NCBI RefSeq assembly: GCF_028682455.1
Contig: NZ_JANHLD010000002.1
Span: forward strand, 1-64,000
Source: Pseudomonas putida
GTDB lineage: Bacteria > Pseudomonadota > Gammaproteobacteria > Pseudomonadales > Pseudomonadaceae
Direction: 5' to 3'
DNA: 64,000 bases
Below the pieces are notes generated by a model that did no database searches, was not told the DNA's origin, and saw nothing but the letters and a program-made list of their open reading frames with translations. The stretch's first letter is position 1. Every line of letters begins with the position of its first letter. Positions 45,451 through 54,762 of this stretch are shown here, piece after piece. A program made the translations under genes and the position numbers.

Positions 45451-45485
45451 GTTGGATGGGGCTTGGCAGACACGATCAGGTGCTG

Positions 45486-45992
45486 CTACAGCAAGCCGCT
45501 CTCGGCAAAGGAGTACGGTTCGCCCTGGCCGATGATGAAATGATCCAGCACACGGATGTCGATCAGATCCAAGGCATCCCTGAGCCGGCGGGTGATCATG
45601 CGATCGGCGGCACTGGGCTCTGAGTTCCCCGAAGGGTGCTGGTGCGCGAAGATGACGGCGGCGGCATTGGCCGCCAGCGCACGCTGGACGACTACCCGGG
45701 GATAGACTGATGTCTGGTTGATCGTGCCGCGGAACAGCGGCTCGTAGGCCAGCACCTGGTGGCGCGTGTCGAGGAACAGTGCGGCGAAGATTTCATTGGG
45801 TTCGCCGACGAGCATCAGACGCAGAAAGTCACACGCGTCGTTCGGCTTCTTCAAGGCGTTGCCGGCTCTGAAGATGCGTTGCTCCAGCAGCGCGATGGCC
45901 TGTTGAATGATCCGGTCTTCGTGCTCGTCGACGGCGACGGGATCGTGGTTCAACTCGATACAGGAGTCGTCGGGGGAAAGTACAGCAGTCAT
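45486..45992 (-). CDS. radC: RadC-like JAB/MPN domain protein
   Basis: About 168 residues from MTAVLSPDDSCIEL; the longer upstream frame is improbable. It has the metalloprotease-like motif FAHQHPSGNSEPSAADRM (HxHP...D) near residue 120 and the LFLDTRHQVLAYEPLF strand. ICE RadC proteins lack the helix-hairpin-helix part of chromosomal RadC; their role in transfer is unknown. It lies between the DsbG-like gene and the terminator. Confidence 0.88.
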   Translation of the reverse strand: MTAVLSPDDSCIELNHDPVAVDEHEDRIIQQAIALLEQRIFRAGNALKKPNDACDFLRLMLVGEPNEIFAALFLDTRHQVLAYEPLFRGTINQTSVYPRVVVQRALAANAAAVIFAHQHPSGNSEPSAADRMITRRLRDALDLIDIRVLDHFIIGQGEPYSFAESGLL

Positions 45993-46020
45993 GGAAACCT
46001 CCAATGGATGAGCGGAGGTA

Positions 46021-46046
46021 CCCCATGGAGGCAGAACCTCCAGGGG
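46021..46046. promoter_or_regulatory. Inverted repeat upstream of radC
   Basis: CCCC-AT-GGAGG and CCTCC-A-GGGG around CAGAA form a 9-bp interrupted stem. A second ACCTCC/GGAGGT pair lies at 45997-46019. The cluster is just 5' of the radC start and could fold in the leader RNA and mask its ribosome site (GGAGGT). Confidence 0.5.
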
Positions 46047-46163
46047 AATGACGGAAGGAAGAACACACATCCACCAGCGTGGGAACGCTGGCCGTTCGCC
46101 TCGGGATGCGTTGCGAACGAAGGTCAGCGCAGCAGCGCTGCGCCGTAGCCTTGAAGACCCCGG

Positions 46164-46922
46164 CTACCTGGGCATGTCGCCATCGTCGATGGCGGACAAA
46201 CCTGCGGCGCGAGCCGGAGCGGCATCCGGCACGTCACCCATCAGAAGATCCATGGCGGACAGCAGCGCATCGCCTTCGACCGGCCCTTGCAGGAGTAGCG
46301 ATCGCTCGGTCTGGCGGTCCTCCAGGCGCAGGCTGGGAGTGGCGGTGATGCCGCCGTGCGCGCCTTGCTCGGCCTGATCGCGCACGATGAGCTGGGGACG
46401 CTCGCTATCCAGGCAGCGCTGGAGCACCGGTGTCAGCCCTGGGTAGCGAAGCCCCCCGGGCAGCCCCTGGCCGCCGCCGCGCGTGTGCTGGTACAGCCAG
46501 CCGACGGCATCGAAGAAGGCCCCGTGCCCGCCGGTCTCGCCCGCACACTCGGCCACACGTGCCAGTTCCGAGGCGGCCGGCTCGTGTATCGCCAGCGGCA
46601 GGTGATGCCATTGCAGACTGACGTCGGCATGCTGGTCGATCCAGCTCTTCAGGCTCGGGTAGTAGGCCTTGCAGAATGGGCATTCCAGGTCTGCAAACAA
46701 CGTCAGCACGAAACGGGCGTCGGCCTGGCCGTGGCGCCACGGCGGACCGCCCGGGTGGTGCTGAGTGGTCGGGGTCGGTGCGGCATCGGGACTGTCGCGC
46801 AGCACCACGGCGAGCAGCGCGAACAGCAGCACCGCAAGCAGGCCGACGGCACATAGCAACAGGTGCAGACAACGCCGACGACGTACAGCCGGTGGCGGGT
46901 TCGTTGAGCGATGGAGAGGCAT
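46164..46922 (-). CDS. DsbA/DsbG-like thiol oxidoreductase
   Basis: 252 residues. An N-terminal membrane anchor (LLLCAVGLLAVLLFALLAVV, residues ~21-40) is followed by a periplasmic thioredoxin domain with active-site CPFC in FADLECPFCKAYYP near residue 80 and a cis-Pro motif (TATPSLRL) near 195. It would form or rearrange disulfides in Cys-rich transfer proteins such as the PFL_4710 and PFL_4711 products. Located directly after the TraC-like ATPase gene. Confidence 0.9.
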   Translation of the reverse strand: MPLHRSTNPPPAVRRRRCLHLLLCAVGLLAVLLFALLAVVLRDSPDAAPTPTTQHHPGGPPWRHGQADARFVLTLFADLECPFCKAYYPSLKSWIDQHADVSLQWHHLPLAIHEPAASELARVAECAGETGGHGAFFDAVGWLYQHTRGGGQGLPGGLRYPGLTPVLQRCLDSERPQLIVRDQAEQGAHGGITATPSLRLEDRQTERSLLLQGPVEGDALLSAMDLLMGDVPDAAPARAAGLSAIDDGDMPR

Positions 46923-46937
46923 GGCGTGCTCCGGCCG

Positions 46938-49814
46938 TCAGGAGAGCAGATCGGCGTATGGCAACGGCTCGATGCCGCGCGCGCGGTCGATGTTCTCGGA
47001 TACCTTGAGCGCGGCTTCCAGCTCGTTGATGCCGAACTGTTGCATGAGCCGGTATCGTTCGGCTTTCTCTTCGGGTTCGGTCTGGGCCAGTGCGAGATAC
47101 AAGCTCGGTGGTACGGCCCTGAACAGCACCTCCATGCTCTTGGAGAGAATGACGCCCTCGCTGAACTTCCCGGATTCCTTCCTGGCCGAGAGCATCAGTG
47201 CCTTCTGCGCTGGCGACAACTCGCGGAACCTGGCAATTTTTTCGACTTCGTCCGGTGGCATCGACAAGCACAACCACCACTCGATCATATTGAGCATCGG
47301 CTCCGCCGCCCTGGGCAGATCGTCGATGTTCTGCGTTGCCAACCAATACCAGGCGCCCAATTTTCTCCACATCTTGGTGATCTTCACCACGTACGGAGAC
47401 AACAAGGGATTGCGCGTGATGATGTGGCCTTCATCGGTCACGTTGAGGATTGGCCGACCGAGAAACTGGTCGCGTTCCGCAATGTTGTTGACGGTATTGA
47501 TCAGGGAGATGTAGGCGATCGAGAGCTGGGCGTTGTAGCCCTCCCTGGCATAGGTGGCGAGATCGACGACCGTGATGTCGGCTTCTGGCCAGGGCGTGCC
47601 GGGGCGGTCGAACATTTCGCCGTCTGAGCCTTGCGTGAAGATGTCCATAGCGTCAGCCATCTCCAACAACCGCGTGCGACGGGTTTCGGGCAGGGTCGAA
47701 TCGCGGCCGCGCTCGCGTAGGGCGTCGCGCACGTCGCGCGTGAGCACATCCCGGTCTTGCGCGACGCAGTGGCGGGCGGCGTCCAGGATGCACTGGCGGA
47801 TCAAGGAGCGGTCGGCCCGCGTCATGCGGGATTCCTCTTTATCTTCGCCGCCCGTGATCATCAAGCGTGCGGTGATCTCAAGCTCGCCGAGCACATCGCG
47901 CTGCTCGTCCGTATCGACGGCGGCCGGGTCGACAGGCTGTTCCTCATCCAGCGCATCGGCGTCCAGCGTCTGCACATCACTGGGGGATTCGATCAACCGG
48001 CGGGCATCGGCGAACGGCGCGAGGCTCACGCCCGAACCGGGCGCGAGCTTGACCCGGTTCACCGACAGGCCCAGCCGTGCGGCGAAATCAGCCAGCAAGC
48101 CAAAGGAATTACCGGCCTCCACGATGAACATGCGCGGGCGGTAGATCGCGGCGACCTGGTTGAGGATGTTGTTAAGCGTGGCCGACTTGCCCGAACCCGT
48201 TGGCCCAAACAAAAACAAATGGGCATTCATTTGCCGATCCAATCTGCTGAACGGGTCGAACGTCAGTACTCCGCCACCGCGATTGAACAGCGTGATGCCG
48301 GGCCTGCCCGTACCCTGGCTGCGTCCCCATGCCGGCGACAGATTGGCGGCATGCTGAGCGAACATCAGTTGCGTGTACCACTGCTTGCGGTCCGCGCCGG
48401 GGTTGTAGACGCAAGGCAGCCAGCGCAGATAGCTGTTGAGCGGCGCGACTTCGTCTTCTTCGCGGACTGGCTGCAGCCCGGCGTTGAGCATCACGTTGGC
48501 GAGCTGCAGGCCGCGCCGGTCCAGTTCGTCTTCGTCGTCGCCGGAGAGGTAGAACGCCAGCGAGCCGCGATACAGCTTGTGAGAGCTGCCGATCAGCGAA
48601 CGCGCCTCCTGCACGTCCTGGAGCGCCTGCTCGGACGCCAGGGTTTCTCCGACTGACTTCTTCGCCAGTTGGTTGAGGTGCGCTTCCAGGATGTCCTGCG
48701 GCGTCGCAACCAGCGTCAGGCACATCACGGTGCCTTCGGGCAGCTGGTCGAACAGCGTGTTGATCGCGTCGCCCTTACGCGTTTCGCCGGTGAGATGGCC
48801 GGTGGCCGGCGGCATGCGCAGGCGGTCGGTGACCATGACCCGGTGCGGCAGGCTATCGAAGTACCACAACCCCAGCTCGGCGTCGGAGCGCGGCTGGCCG
48901 AAGAACAACCTCTGCGAGAAATCCTTGCCGCTGGCGAGTTCGATCTCATCAGATTCCGGTGCCTCCGGATAGGCCGCCAGCCGGTAGAAGCGTTCGCGAT
49001 CCTGCGCCGTCGGCCCGAGCATGGTGGGCCGGGGATTGAACCAACGCAGCAGCCAGTCATGGATCTGCGGCGCATCCAGCCGGCGCGTCTGGATACCCGC
49101 GTTGGACAGGCCGCCAATCAGGCGGTCGCACACGACGTTCAGCGCCTGCTCGGGTGTCTGGCCGCGGCGGCCGGTCTGGCCCGCAGCGCGGCGATAGACC
49201 ACCATCCGCACGCGCCGGCTCTGACCGCGCCACGGCAGGCGTGTGACAGCCGTGTCCTCGAACAGCCCGCCGGATTTGGCAACGGCGCGGAGATGGTGGG
49301 CGAACGAGGTCAGGTAGAACTCCGTGAAGCGGCTACCCTCGGCACGCGGCTGAACGTAGCCGCGCAGCGTGTCCAGGTACTGGTCAAAGTTGGCCTCGTC
49401 CTGGGCGTAGAGCTGGAGCACCCATGGATTCGCATCGAGCTCGTCGAAGCTGTCCTGCAAGGCGTTTTCCAACGCATCGCGTGCCCGTGCCAGCCAGGCG
49501 GCCTCGCGACCTTCAGTGCCCAGCGGCGTCAGCTCGAAAAAGGCGGCAACCGAGACGCCATCCTCAAGCAGCATGCACTGCGAATCCGGCAGGTACTCAA
49601 CCCACGGCAGCAGCGCGACGAATGACGGTGCCGCATCGTACAGTGCCTGCTCATCGGCCACCGTGGCCGGGCGGCTGGGCGCGACCGCCTCGCCGGGTTC
49701 GGGAATGCCGGCCTCGCGCAGCGCGCGTACATGGCGCGTCCAGCCATCCTGCCGGTCATCGATCTGCGCCGCATCGTTAGGTGCCCGCCGGCGCCAGGGC
49801 AACGACCAGGCCAT
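46938..49814 (-). CDS. traC: TraC-like conjugative transfer ATPase, PFL_4706 family
   Basis: A 958-residue VirB4/TraC ATPase. Walker A is GPTGSGKSATLNN near residue 538 and Walker B-type segment ITVVDLATYAREG near 745; a later RPILNVTDEGHIITRN (DE-H) and the QNIDDLPRA motif are near the C-terminus. It energises pilus assembly and substrate transfer at the inner-membrane base of the T4SS. The start overlaps the stop of the lipoprotein gene (TGATG). Length fits the PFL_4706/TIGR03744 family. Confidence 0.93.
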   Translation of the reverse strand: MAWSLPWRRRAPNDAAQIDDRQDGWTRHVRALREAGIPEPGEAVAPSRPATVADEQALYDAAPSFVALLPWVEYLPDSQCMLLEDGVSVAAFFELTPLGTEGREAAWLARARDALENALQDSFDELDANPWVLQLYAQDEANFDQYLDTLRGYVQPRAEGSRFTEFYLTSFAHHLRAVAKSGGLFEDTAVTRLPWRGQSRRVRMVVYRRAAGQTGRRGQTPEQALNVVCDRLIGGLSNAGIQTRRLDAPQIHDWLLRWFNPRPTMLGPTAQDRERFYRLAAYPEAPESDEIELASGKDFSQRLFFGQPRSDAELGLWYFDSLPHRVMVTDRLRMPPATGHLTGETRKGDAINTLFDQLPEGTVMCLTLVATPQDILEAHLNQLAKKSVGETLASEQALQDVQEARSLIGSSHKLYRGSLAFYLSGDDEDELDRRGLQLANVMLNAGLQPVREEDEVAPLNSYLRWLPCVYNPGADRKQWYTQLMFAQHAANLSPAWGRSQGTGRPGITLFNRGGGVLTFDPFSRLDRQMNAHLFLFGPTGSGKSATLNNILNQVAAIYRPRMFIVEAGNSFGLLADFAARLGLSVNRVKLAPGSGVSLAPFADARRLIESPSDVQTLDADALDEEQPVDPAAVDTDEQRDVLGELEITARLMITGGEDKEESRMTRADRSLIRQCILDAARHCVAQDRDVLTRDVRDALRERGRDSTLPETRRTRLLEMADAMDIFTQGSDGEMFDRPGTPWPEADITVVDLATYAREGYNAQLSIAYISLINTVNNIAERDQFLGRPILNVTDEGHIITRNPLLSPYVVKITKMWRKLGAWYWLATQNIDDLPRAAEPMLNMIEWWLCLSMPPDEVEKIARFRELSPAQKALMLSARKESGKFSEGVILSKSMEVLFRAVPPSLYLALAQTEPEEKAERYRLMQQFGINELEAALKVSENIDRARGIEPLPYADLLS

Positions 49815-50249
49815 CAGTACGCCTCCGTGCGTTCGCCCGGCATCGCGTACTGGACGCGCTGATACAAGGGGAAAACAGTCGAATAGCCTGGCACCGGCAC
49901 GGGATCGGTGCCGGCCAGATGCGGATACACATACATCACCAGGTCTGGATTCAGCAGCCTCGGGAACTGGTGATGGATTTCGTTCGCGGCCGTACGCGTG
50001 TAGCGCATCTGCTCGGCGGGCGCGGCCTGTACATCCGCATCCGTCAGCGGCCGGCGCAGGCTCTGGCGCGCGTCCAGCAGTTGGCGGCGAGCCACCTGAC
50101 CGCTGCCGCCGTCGCCGGCCGCCTGGTGCCAGATGTCCTGCATCGTGCGGCCGCCATGCGGCATCAATTCTTCCTTGCTGGTGGCGCAGCCGGCCAGCGC
50201 CGCCACGGCCGCCGCCAGCAGCAGCGGTTTAATCCAGTTCGAGTGCATG
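49814..50249 (-). CDS. Conjugative transfer region lipoprotein (TIGR03751 type)
   Basis: 144 residues from MHSNWIKPLLLA with lipobox LAGC near residue 21. It is the counterpart of TraV/VirB7 lipoproteins and would help anchor the core complex in the outer membrane. It overlaps the TraB-like gene by 21 bp and the TraC start by 3 bp. The C-terminal part (NPDLVMYVYPHLAGTDPVPVP) resembles the family. Confidence 0.83.
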
Positions 50250-51638
50250 AGCTTCTCCTGCGCGATGGTCGACGCGGCGGCCTTCGGGGTCGTAGTCAAT
50301 CTCAAGGGGTTTTTCGAGATGAACGGCGACCTGTGCGCCGGGCTGGACATAGACCGCCGCGAAGGCTTGGCCGTAGAGCCGGTTCACCCACTGCGACATG
50401 TCCTGCACGCCGCCGGCGAGGATGCGTCCGACCGCCTCGTTGGTGCTGATGCCGACCGTGCCGATCGAGCCATCGGCACCGACATAGGACATCTGGCCGC
50501 TGTCGGAGTCGATCAGCGAAGCGACGCCCGCGCCCGCGGCGGTGATCAAGGCCTGGGTACCGAGATACTGCTGCGCATTACTGCGGCGTTCGCCACTGAC
50601 ACAAGGAATCCCATACGGATCGCTGATCCAGCCCAGGCCATCCTGCTGGTTGTTCTGCTGGCTGCTGCGCTCGCTGTCTTCGGGAATCGTGCGCACAGTC
50701 CCGTCATGGAACACGAACGTGATGCTACGTACCTGCCCCCTGACGCAGGACAAGGTCCAGTCGCCGCTGGCAGTGCCACTGAACACCGCGCCAGCCACAT
50801 CCGGGATGTCGATGCCGTTGGCGGTCAAATTGTCCGGCCCGACGAGGACTTTGAACGGGAACGGGTCGTTGACGGTGCCATCGACCGGGACACGGCCGAT
50901 CAATGCGGTCATCGCGACCGATCCCATCAGGGTGGAGTTCGTCGGTACGGTGTAGACCGCCTGGGCCGTCTTGACGCCGGCAGCCCTGGCACCGGCATCG
51001 GCAACATGCCCGACGGTGGCCTCCAGCGTTTTCTGTGCCGGTCCGAAGCTGGTCGGGAAGCTCAGGCTTGTACCCGCGCCGCCGCGTCCGTCGGTCTGCC
51101 TGGCGTCATCCGGCTCCACCCAGCGGATACCGCCTTCGCCAGCGAAACCATCGCCGTCACCTTCGCGCAAACCCAATCCGACCGGCAGATCGGCATGACC
51201 GCCGCCACCGATGTTCTCCAACCGGCGCTGCAGATCCTGCAACAGACCTTCGGTCTGCCGGCGCTCGCCGGCCAGTTGCTCCTGGTCGCGACGCAATGCG
51301 GTGCGCTCGGCTTCCAGCGCCGTGCCGATACGCTGGTCGATCGCGCTTTCGCGCTGGCGCAGGCGTTGGTTTTCCTCGCGCTGGGTGCGGTTGTCCGCCG
51401 TGGCCGTCTGCAATTCGGTGCGCAACTGCCGCACCTGCGCCACCAGGGTGGCGACCGTATCGCGGGGCGTATCGCCCTCGATGCCGAGCGCCTGCATTTC
51501 TTCGGCGGTGAGCTGCGGTTCGGCATCGACGCTGGTGGGGGGCTGGTCGCCGCCGCCGGAGAACAGGCGGATGCCAAAGAACAGCACCAGCAAGGCGACC
51601 GGAAGCACTAGCCATTTGAGCAAGCCGTTACTGCGCAT
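50229..51638 (-). CDS. ICE protein, PFL_4705 family (TraB/VirB10-like)
   Basis: 469 residues. A short N-terminal anchor helix (WLVLPVALLVLFFGIRLF) is followed by a coiled-coil region (about 60-135), a Gly/Pro linker and a VirB10-like beta-barrel domain (about 235-450; YTVPTNSTLMGSVAMTALIG, then VFSGTASGDWTL, then ISTNEAVGRILAGG). It spans the periplasm in the T4SS core complex. It matches PFL_4705/TIGR03752 and follows the TraK-like gene by an 11-bp overlap. Confidence 0.9.
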   Translation of the reverse strand: MRSNGLLKWLVLPVALLVLFFGIRLFSGGGDQPPTSVDAEPQLTAEEMQALGIEGDTPRDTVATLVAQVRQLRTELQTATADNRTQREENQRLRQRESAIDQRIGTALEAERTALRRDQEQLAGERRQTEGLLQDLQRRLENIGGGGHADLPVGLGLREGDGDGFAGEGGIRWVEPDDARQTDGRGGAGTSLSFPTSFGPAQKTLEATVGHVADAGARAAGVKTAQAVYTVPTNSTLMGSVAMTALIGRVPVDGTVNDPFPFKVLVGPDNLTANGIDIPDVAGAVFSGTASGDWTLSCVRGQVRSITFVFHDGTVRTIPEDSERSSQQNNQQDGLGWISDPYGIPCVSGERRSNAQQYLGTQALITAAGAGVASLIDSDSGQMSYVGADGSIGTVGISTNEAVGRILAGGVQDMSQWVNRLYGQAFAAVYVQPGAQVAVHLEKPLEIDYDPEGRRVDHRAGEAHALELD

Positions 51639-52530
51639 CGCCGGACTCCTTGAGGTCGTGACCAGGAGCGACCTGGGGCAACAGTGCGGCCGGGTCGAAG
51701 CGGTGGATGGCCGGCAGCAGCGACTGCGGCAGGCCGCGACCGCGCGTGACCAGATACAGCACCGTGGTGTCCTCCGGCGTGCCGCGCGGACCGAGCGTCG
51801 GATGCTGGAAGGTGGCGGTGAGAAAGTCCCCTTGCAGCGCGCGCGGATCGAGATCGATCCAGCCGCCGCCGGTATGGGTCAGCCGCACGGCGGTCACCCA
51901 CTGATCCTCCAGCCGCCATGCCGCCAGCGCCTCGGCGCGTACAGGCAGGGTCGGCAGCAAGGTATCGAGCGGCAGGTCGCGGCGCAGATTCACGCGCATG
52001 ACGCCGGGCACGGGCTCCACGGTGCGCAGCGGGGCGTACAGGTTCTGGGCCGCATAGCGGGTCAGCACCACTGCCACCGGGGTTTCGCGCCGGGGCGGAC
52101 GGGCTTGATCTGGGGATGGTGCAGCGGTGCCGGATTCCTGTGCCTGGCCGTAGCGCTGCGGCGTGGCGTTGCCCTCGACGATGCGCACTGGCTCCAACGG
52201 CGGCTCGCCGTCCTTGGCCGGCTCGGCAGCGATGTCCAGCAGGATCAGCGCGCCGCTGTCAGCATCCTGCAATTGCAGTCGCGTGGGCTCGATCGGTTCG
52301 CTGGCGCGCAGATAGACCGCGCCGCCGGCACTCTGCACGCGCAGCCGGTCGCCGACGCTGGCCGGAACGCCGACGCGTACATTGCGATCCACGAACACGA
52401 TGCGTTCCTCTCCGACCTGCAGCGGCACGGCCAGAGGCAGGCGCTCCCAGCGCAGGATTTCCACGGCATGGGCCATGGGCACGAGCGCGCAGGCCAGCAT
52501 GCCCAGCCAGACGAGAAGGCGGGTCTTCAT
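51628..52530 (-). CDS. ICE protein, PFL_4704 family (TraK-like)
   Basis: 300 residues with a signal peptide (MLACALVPMAHA). The mature part is rich in beta strands (VEILRWERLPLAVPLQVGEE and VRLTHTGGGWIDLDPRALQG). It matches the PFL_4704/TIGR03749 family, the TraK/VirB9-like part of the outer-membrane core complex. Overlaps with the genes on both sides show one operon. Confidence 0.87.
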   Translation of the reverse strand: MKTRLLVWLGMLACALVPMAHAVEILRWERLPLAVPLQVGEERIVFVDRNVRVGVPASVGDRLRVQSAGGAVYLRASEPIEPTRLQLQDADSGALILLDIAAEPAKDGEPPLEPVRIVEGNATPQRYGQAQESGTAAPSPDQARPPRRETPVAVVLTRYAAQNLYAPLRTVEPVPGVMRVNLRRDLPLDTLLPTLPVRAEALAAWRLEDQWVTAVRLTHTGGGWIDLDPRALQGDFLTATFQHPTLGPRGTPEDTTVLYLVTRGRGLPQSLLPAIHRFDPAALLPQVAPGHDLKESGDAQ

Positions 52531-53207
52531 GGGGAGTCTCCTTGCTGGCCCAGGCCGCCGCGAGCAGGTGGCTCCGGTTCGGGCGTAGCGATGCGCTGCG
52601 GCGCACCGTCGTAGCAGTCGAGAACCAGGCCGAAGGGGTTGCGCGCGGGATCAACGTCCGACCGCGCGACTTTGAGCGGGTAGCGCACCAGCGCGCGCTT
52701 GACCTGCTCCGGCCCGTGGTACTCGTCCGCGCTGAGATCGAGCGTCACCACCCAGTTGCGATCGGAGACCGTGCGCACGCGCGCGGTCGGGTTGTCGCCG
52801 TAGCCGCGCCCGGGGATCTCATACACGCCACGCACCCGCTGGCGCAGCTCTCCCGTAGAACGGCGGTAGTCATAGTCGGCCTGCAGAAAGGCGCGGCAGG
52901 CGGGGGTGAAGTACGGCGATAGCGCATGCAGGTTGCGCGCGTAGTCCTCTTCGCCATTCGTGGGCCAGCGGTGCAGTTGCTGCCACACATAAAAAGTGAA
53001 TGAATAGACGCTCTCCGGCGGCACGTCCCACCAGGGCCGGGTGCTGCCCGAGCGCAGATCGGGCGGAACGTGAATGGTCAGGTCGCGGGGCGCGCTCCAC
53101 CAGCCGCCGCCCATCACCAGCGCGATCAGCAGCAGCGCAACAGCGCCCAGGCGCAGGGTTTTGATGTGCGCTTGCAGGTGCGCGACTTCGTTCCGGAAGC
53201 GGCTCAT
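52527..53207 (-). CDS. ICE protein, PFL_4703 family (TraE/VirB8-like)
   Basis: About 226 residues from MSRFRNEVAHLQAH. One N-terminal membrane helix (LGAVALLLIALVMGGGWW) precedes a periplasmic domain (YSFTFYVWQQLHRWP... RVRTVSDRNWVVTLDLSADE). It matches PFL_4703/TIGR03746, the counterpart of TraE/VirB8 in the T4SS inner-membrane complex. It overlaps the genes on both sides by 4 bp. Confidence 0.86.
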   Translation of the reverse strand: MSRFRNEVAHLQAHIKTLRLGAVALLLIALVMGGGWWSAPRDLTIHVPPDLRSGSTRPWWDVPPESVYSFTFYVWQQLHRWPTNGEEDYARNLHALSPYFTPACRAFLQADYDYRRSTGELRQRVRGVYEIPGRGYGDNPTARVRTVSDRNWVVTLDLSADEYHGPEQVKRALVRYPLKVARSDVDPARNPFGLVLDCYDGAPQRIATPEPEPPARGGLGQQGDSP

Positions 53208-53602
53208 CGCGCTACCCTCCGGTTCGACCAGCGGCCCGAACGCGTGATCAGTGCATGCCCGCCGATCCAGCCGGCCATCAACGGATAGCGGGTCGCGATG
53301 CGCCATTGCAGTTGGCGGTACAACCAGGTGTCGGGTCTGCCGCGTTTCTGACGGCGCAGGATGCCTCCGCCGATGAACACGCCGAAGGCGATACCCAGCA
53401 CGATGAAGGTGGGCGCGATCGCGATGGTCGAGAACAGCCAGGACAGGGGCGCGCCGACCAGCAATCCGGCTGCGCCGGACAGGCCGCAGCAGATCCACAG
53501 CTCGTCCGCCGTCAGGCCGCGCACCACCACGGGATGCCGGTTGAGCCGGTGCGGAAGGAACATCACGGTGCCGTCCGCACGGATGTGCTGATGCTCGGAC
53601 AT
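53204..53602 (-). CDS. TraL-like conjugative membrane protein (TIGR03750)
   Basis: 132 residues with two central hydrophobic helices (LWICCGLSGAAGLLVGAP and TIAIAPTFIVLGIAFGVF) and a basic C-terminus, resembling TraL/VirB3-type proteins of the TIGR03750 family. It would sit in the inner membrane at the pilus base. The operon order 3745-3750-3746-3749-3752 is typical for these ICEs. Confidence 0.85.
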   Translation of the reverse strand: MSEHQHIRADGTVMFLPHRLNRHPVVVRGLTADELWICCGLSGAAGLLVGAPLSWLFSTIAIAPTFIVLGIAFGVFIGGGILRRQKRGRPDTWLYRQLQWRIATRYPLMAGWIGGHALITRSGRWSNRRVAR

Positions 53603-53612
53603 GGGCGCGGCC

Positions 53613-53975
53613 TCAGAGAATCCCGGTCGCTTCGGTGAGCAGCCAGATACCGATGACCAACAGCACCGCGCCGATGGCTACCGTGAGTCCGAACTGGCCC
53701 CAGGTCTTCCTGCCCGTGTGGATTTCCGCGTAGGTGCCGTAGGCGTGGTAGCACACGCCAATGAACATCGACGCCACGACCAGCAGTGCGACCAGGAGCA
53801 CGATGTCGTAGCCGTAGTTGCGAATGGTCTCCATGATCCCGCCGCCGGTGCCGCGCGACGGATTCTCCAGTTGCGGCAGGCCCTGTGCGAACGACAGCGC
53901 GGGCAGCGTGGTGAGGCTCAGTGCCAGCGCGGCGCGCCGGGCGAGACAGATGCGGGGGAAATGAGCGGTTTTCAT
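53613..53975 (-). CDS. Pilin-like conjugative protein (TIGR03745)
   Basis: 120 residues with a signal peptide (ALALSLTTLPALSFA) and two further helices (VLLVALLVVASMFIGVC and TVAIGAVLLVIGIWLL) separated by a short basic loop, the pattern of TraA/VirB2 pilins. It is probably the transfer pilus subunit. Position directly after the TIGR03758-type gene agrees. Confidence 0.82.
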   Translation of the reverse strand: MKTAHFPRICLARRAALALSLTTLPALSFAQGLPQLENPSRGTGGGIMETIRNYGYDIVLLVALLVVASMFIGVCYHAYGTYAEIHTGRKTWGQFGLTVAIGAVLLVIGIWLLTEATGIL

Positions 53976-53991
53976 GGTCTGACCCTTGTGG

Positions 53992-54225
53992 TTAGGAGAG
54001 GAGGAAAAAAGTCAGCACCAGGTACATCGCGAGAAAACGCACGACGACGCCGAGGAACTGACGCTGGTTGAGCTGGTTTTCCGCCCAGCCGACGTAGGCG
54101 GTGCGAATGGCCCAGGCCCCCCACAGCAGCAGCACCGCGAACACGAGGCCGACGATCACCGTCGCCATCGCGGCGGGTGCGATGCTGCTGTTGGCCTGGA
54201 AGGCGCTGATCTGCGCGGAGGTCAT
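53992..54225 (-). CDS. Small ICE membrane protein (PFL_4701, DUF3262-like)
   Basis: 77 residues with two hydrophobic helices (MATVIVGLVFAVLLLWGAW and FLAMYLVLTFFLL). It matches the small PFL_4701/TIGR03758 family next to the pilin gene and may be a second pilin-like or assembly protein. It overlaps the RAQPRD gene stop. Confidence 0.82.
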   Translation of the reverse strand: MTSAQISAFQANSSIAPAAMATVIVGLVFAVLLLWGAWAIRTAYVGWAENQLNQRQFLGVVVRFLAMYLVLTFFLLS

Positions 54226-54599
54226 GGCTGGGCCTCCGGTGCCGAGAAAACGTCGGGGGCGGACTCGTTGCGGTAATCGCCGCTCAGTACGGCGGGGTCG
54301 CGTGGCTGGGCGCGAGACGGCGCGAGGTGGAACTGGATGCCGGCGCGCACGCGCGCGAGGTCATCGAGTAGACGTGGGTAGTCGAAGTGGTAGCGCTCGC
54401 CCGCTGTGATCGGGGTATTCGCCGCACTCTGTGCGACGAAGCGTTCCAGCGCGTCGAGCTGGCGCAGGGCCGCAGCCAGCTCCTGGCGTTGGGCTGGCGT
54501 GCCGGCATGGGCCGCCAGCGGCGGGCTCGCCGTCAGCGCCATCAGCAGCAGGGCGGCCACGCCGCGATGCGCGGCGTGGCGTGGAAACGAAAACACCAT
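54222..54599 (-). CDS. RAQPRD-family ICE protein
   Basis: About 125 residues from MVFSFPRHAAHRG with a signal peptide ending LAAHA. The family's name motif SRAQPRDPAVLSGDY is visible near residue 100. Its role is unknown, but it is constantly found in PFL-type ICE transfer operons. A plus-strand HEPN gene has been placed between it and the PFL_4697-type gene. Confidence 0.9.
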   Translation of the reverse strand: MVFSFPRHAAHRGVAALLLMALTASPPLAAHAGTPAQRQELAAALRQLDALERFVAQSAANTPITAGERYHFDYPRLLDDLARVRAGIQFHLAPSRAQPRDPAVLSGDYRNESAPDVFSAPEAQP

Positions 54600-54762
54600 C
54601 GCGCCATTCCTCGGTTCGATCAGCAATGGCTCGATCGTGGCGAGGCAGGCGCTTCAAGACCGCAAACAATGGGTACTGCGAACTGACCGGATTGATGGAT
54701 GCCAATACCGTTGGTGCCAGCTTGCGATATCCTGCGATCAGCATTAGATCAAGGGAAAATGT

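Noticed and set aside
50133..51611. Very long plus-strand frame opposite the TraB-like gene
   Set aside because: High-GC codon bias creates long antisense frames; the minus-strand product has clear conjugation motifs.
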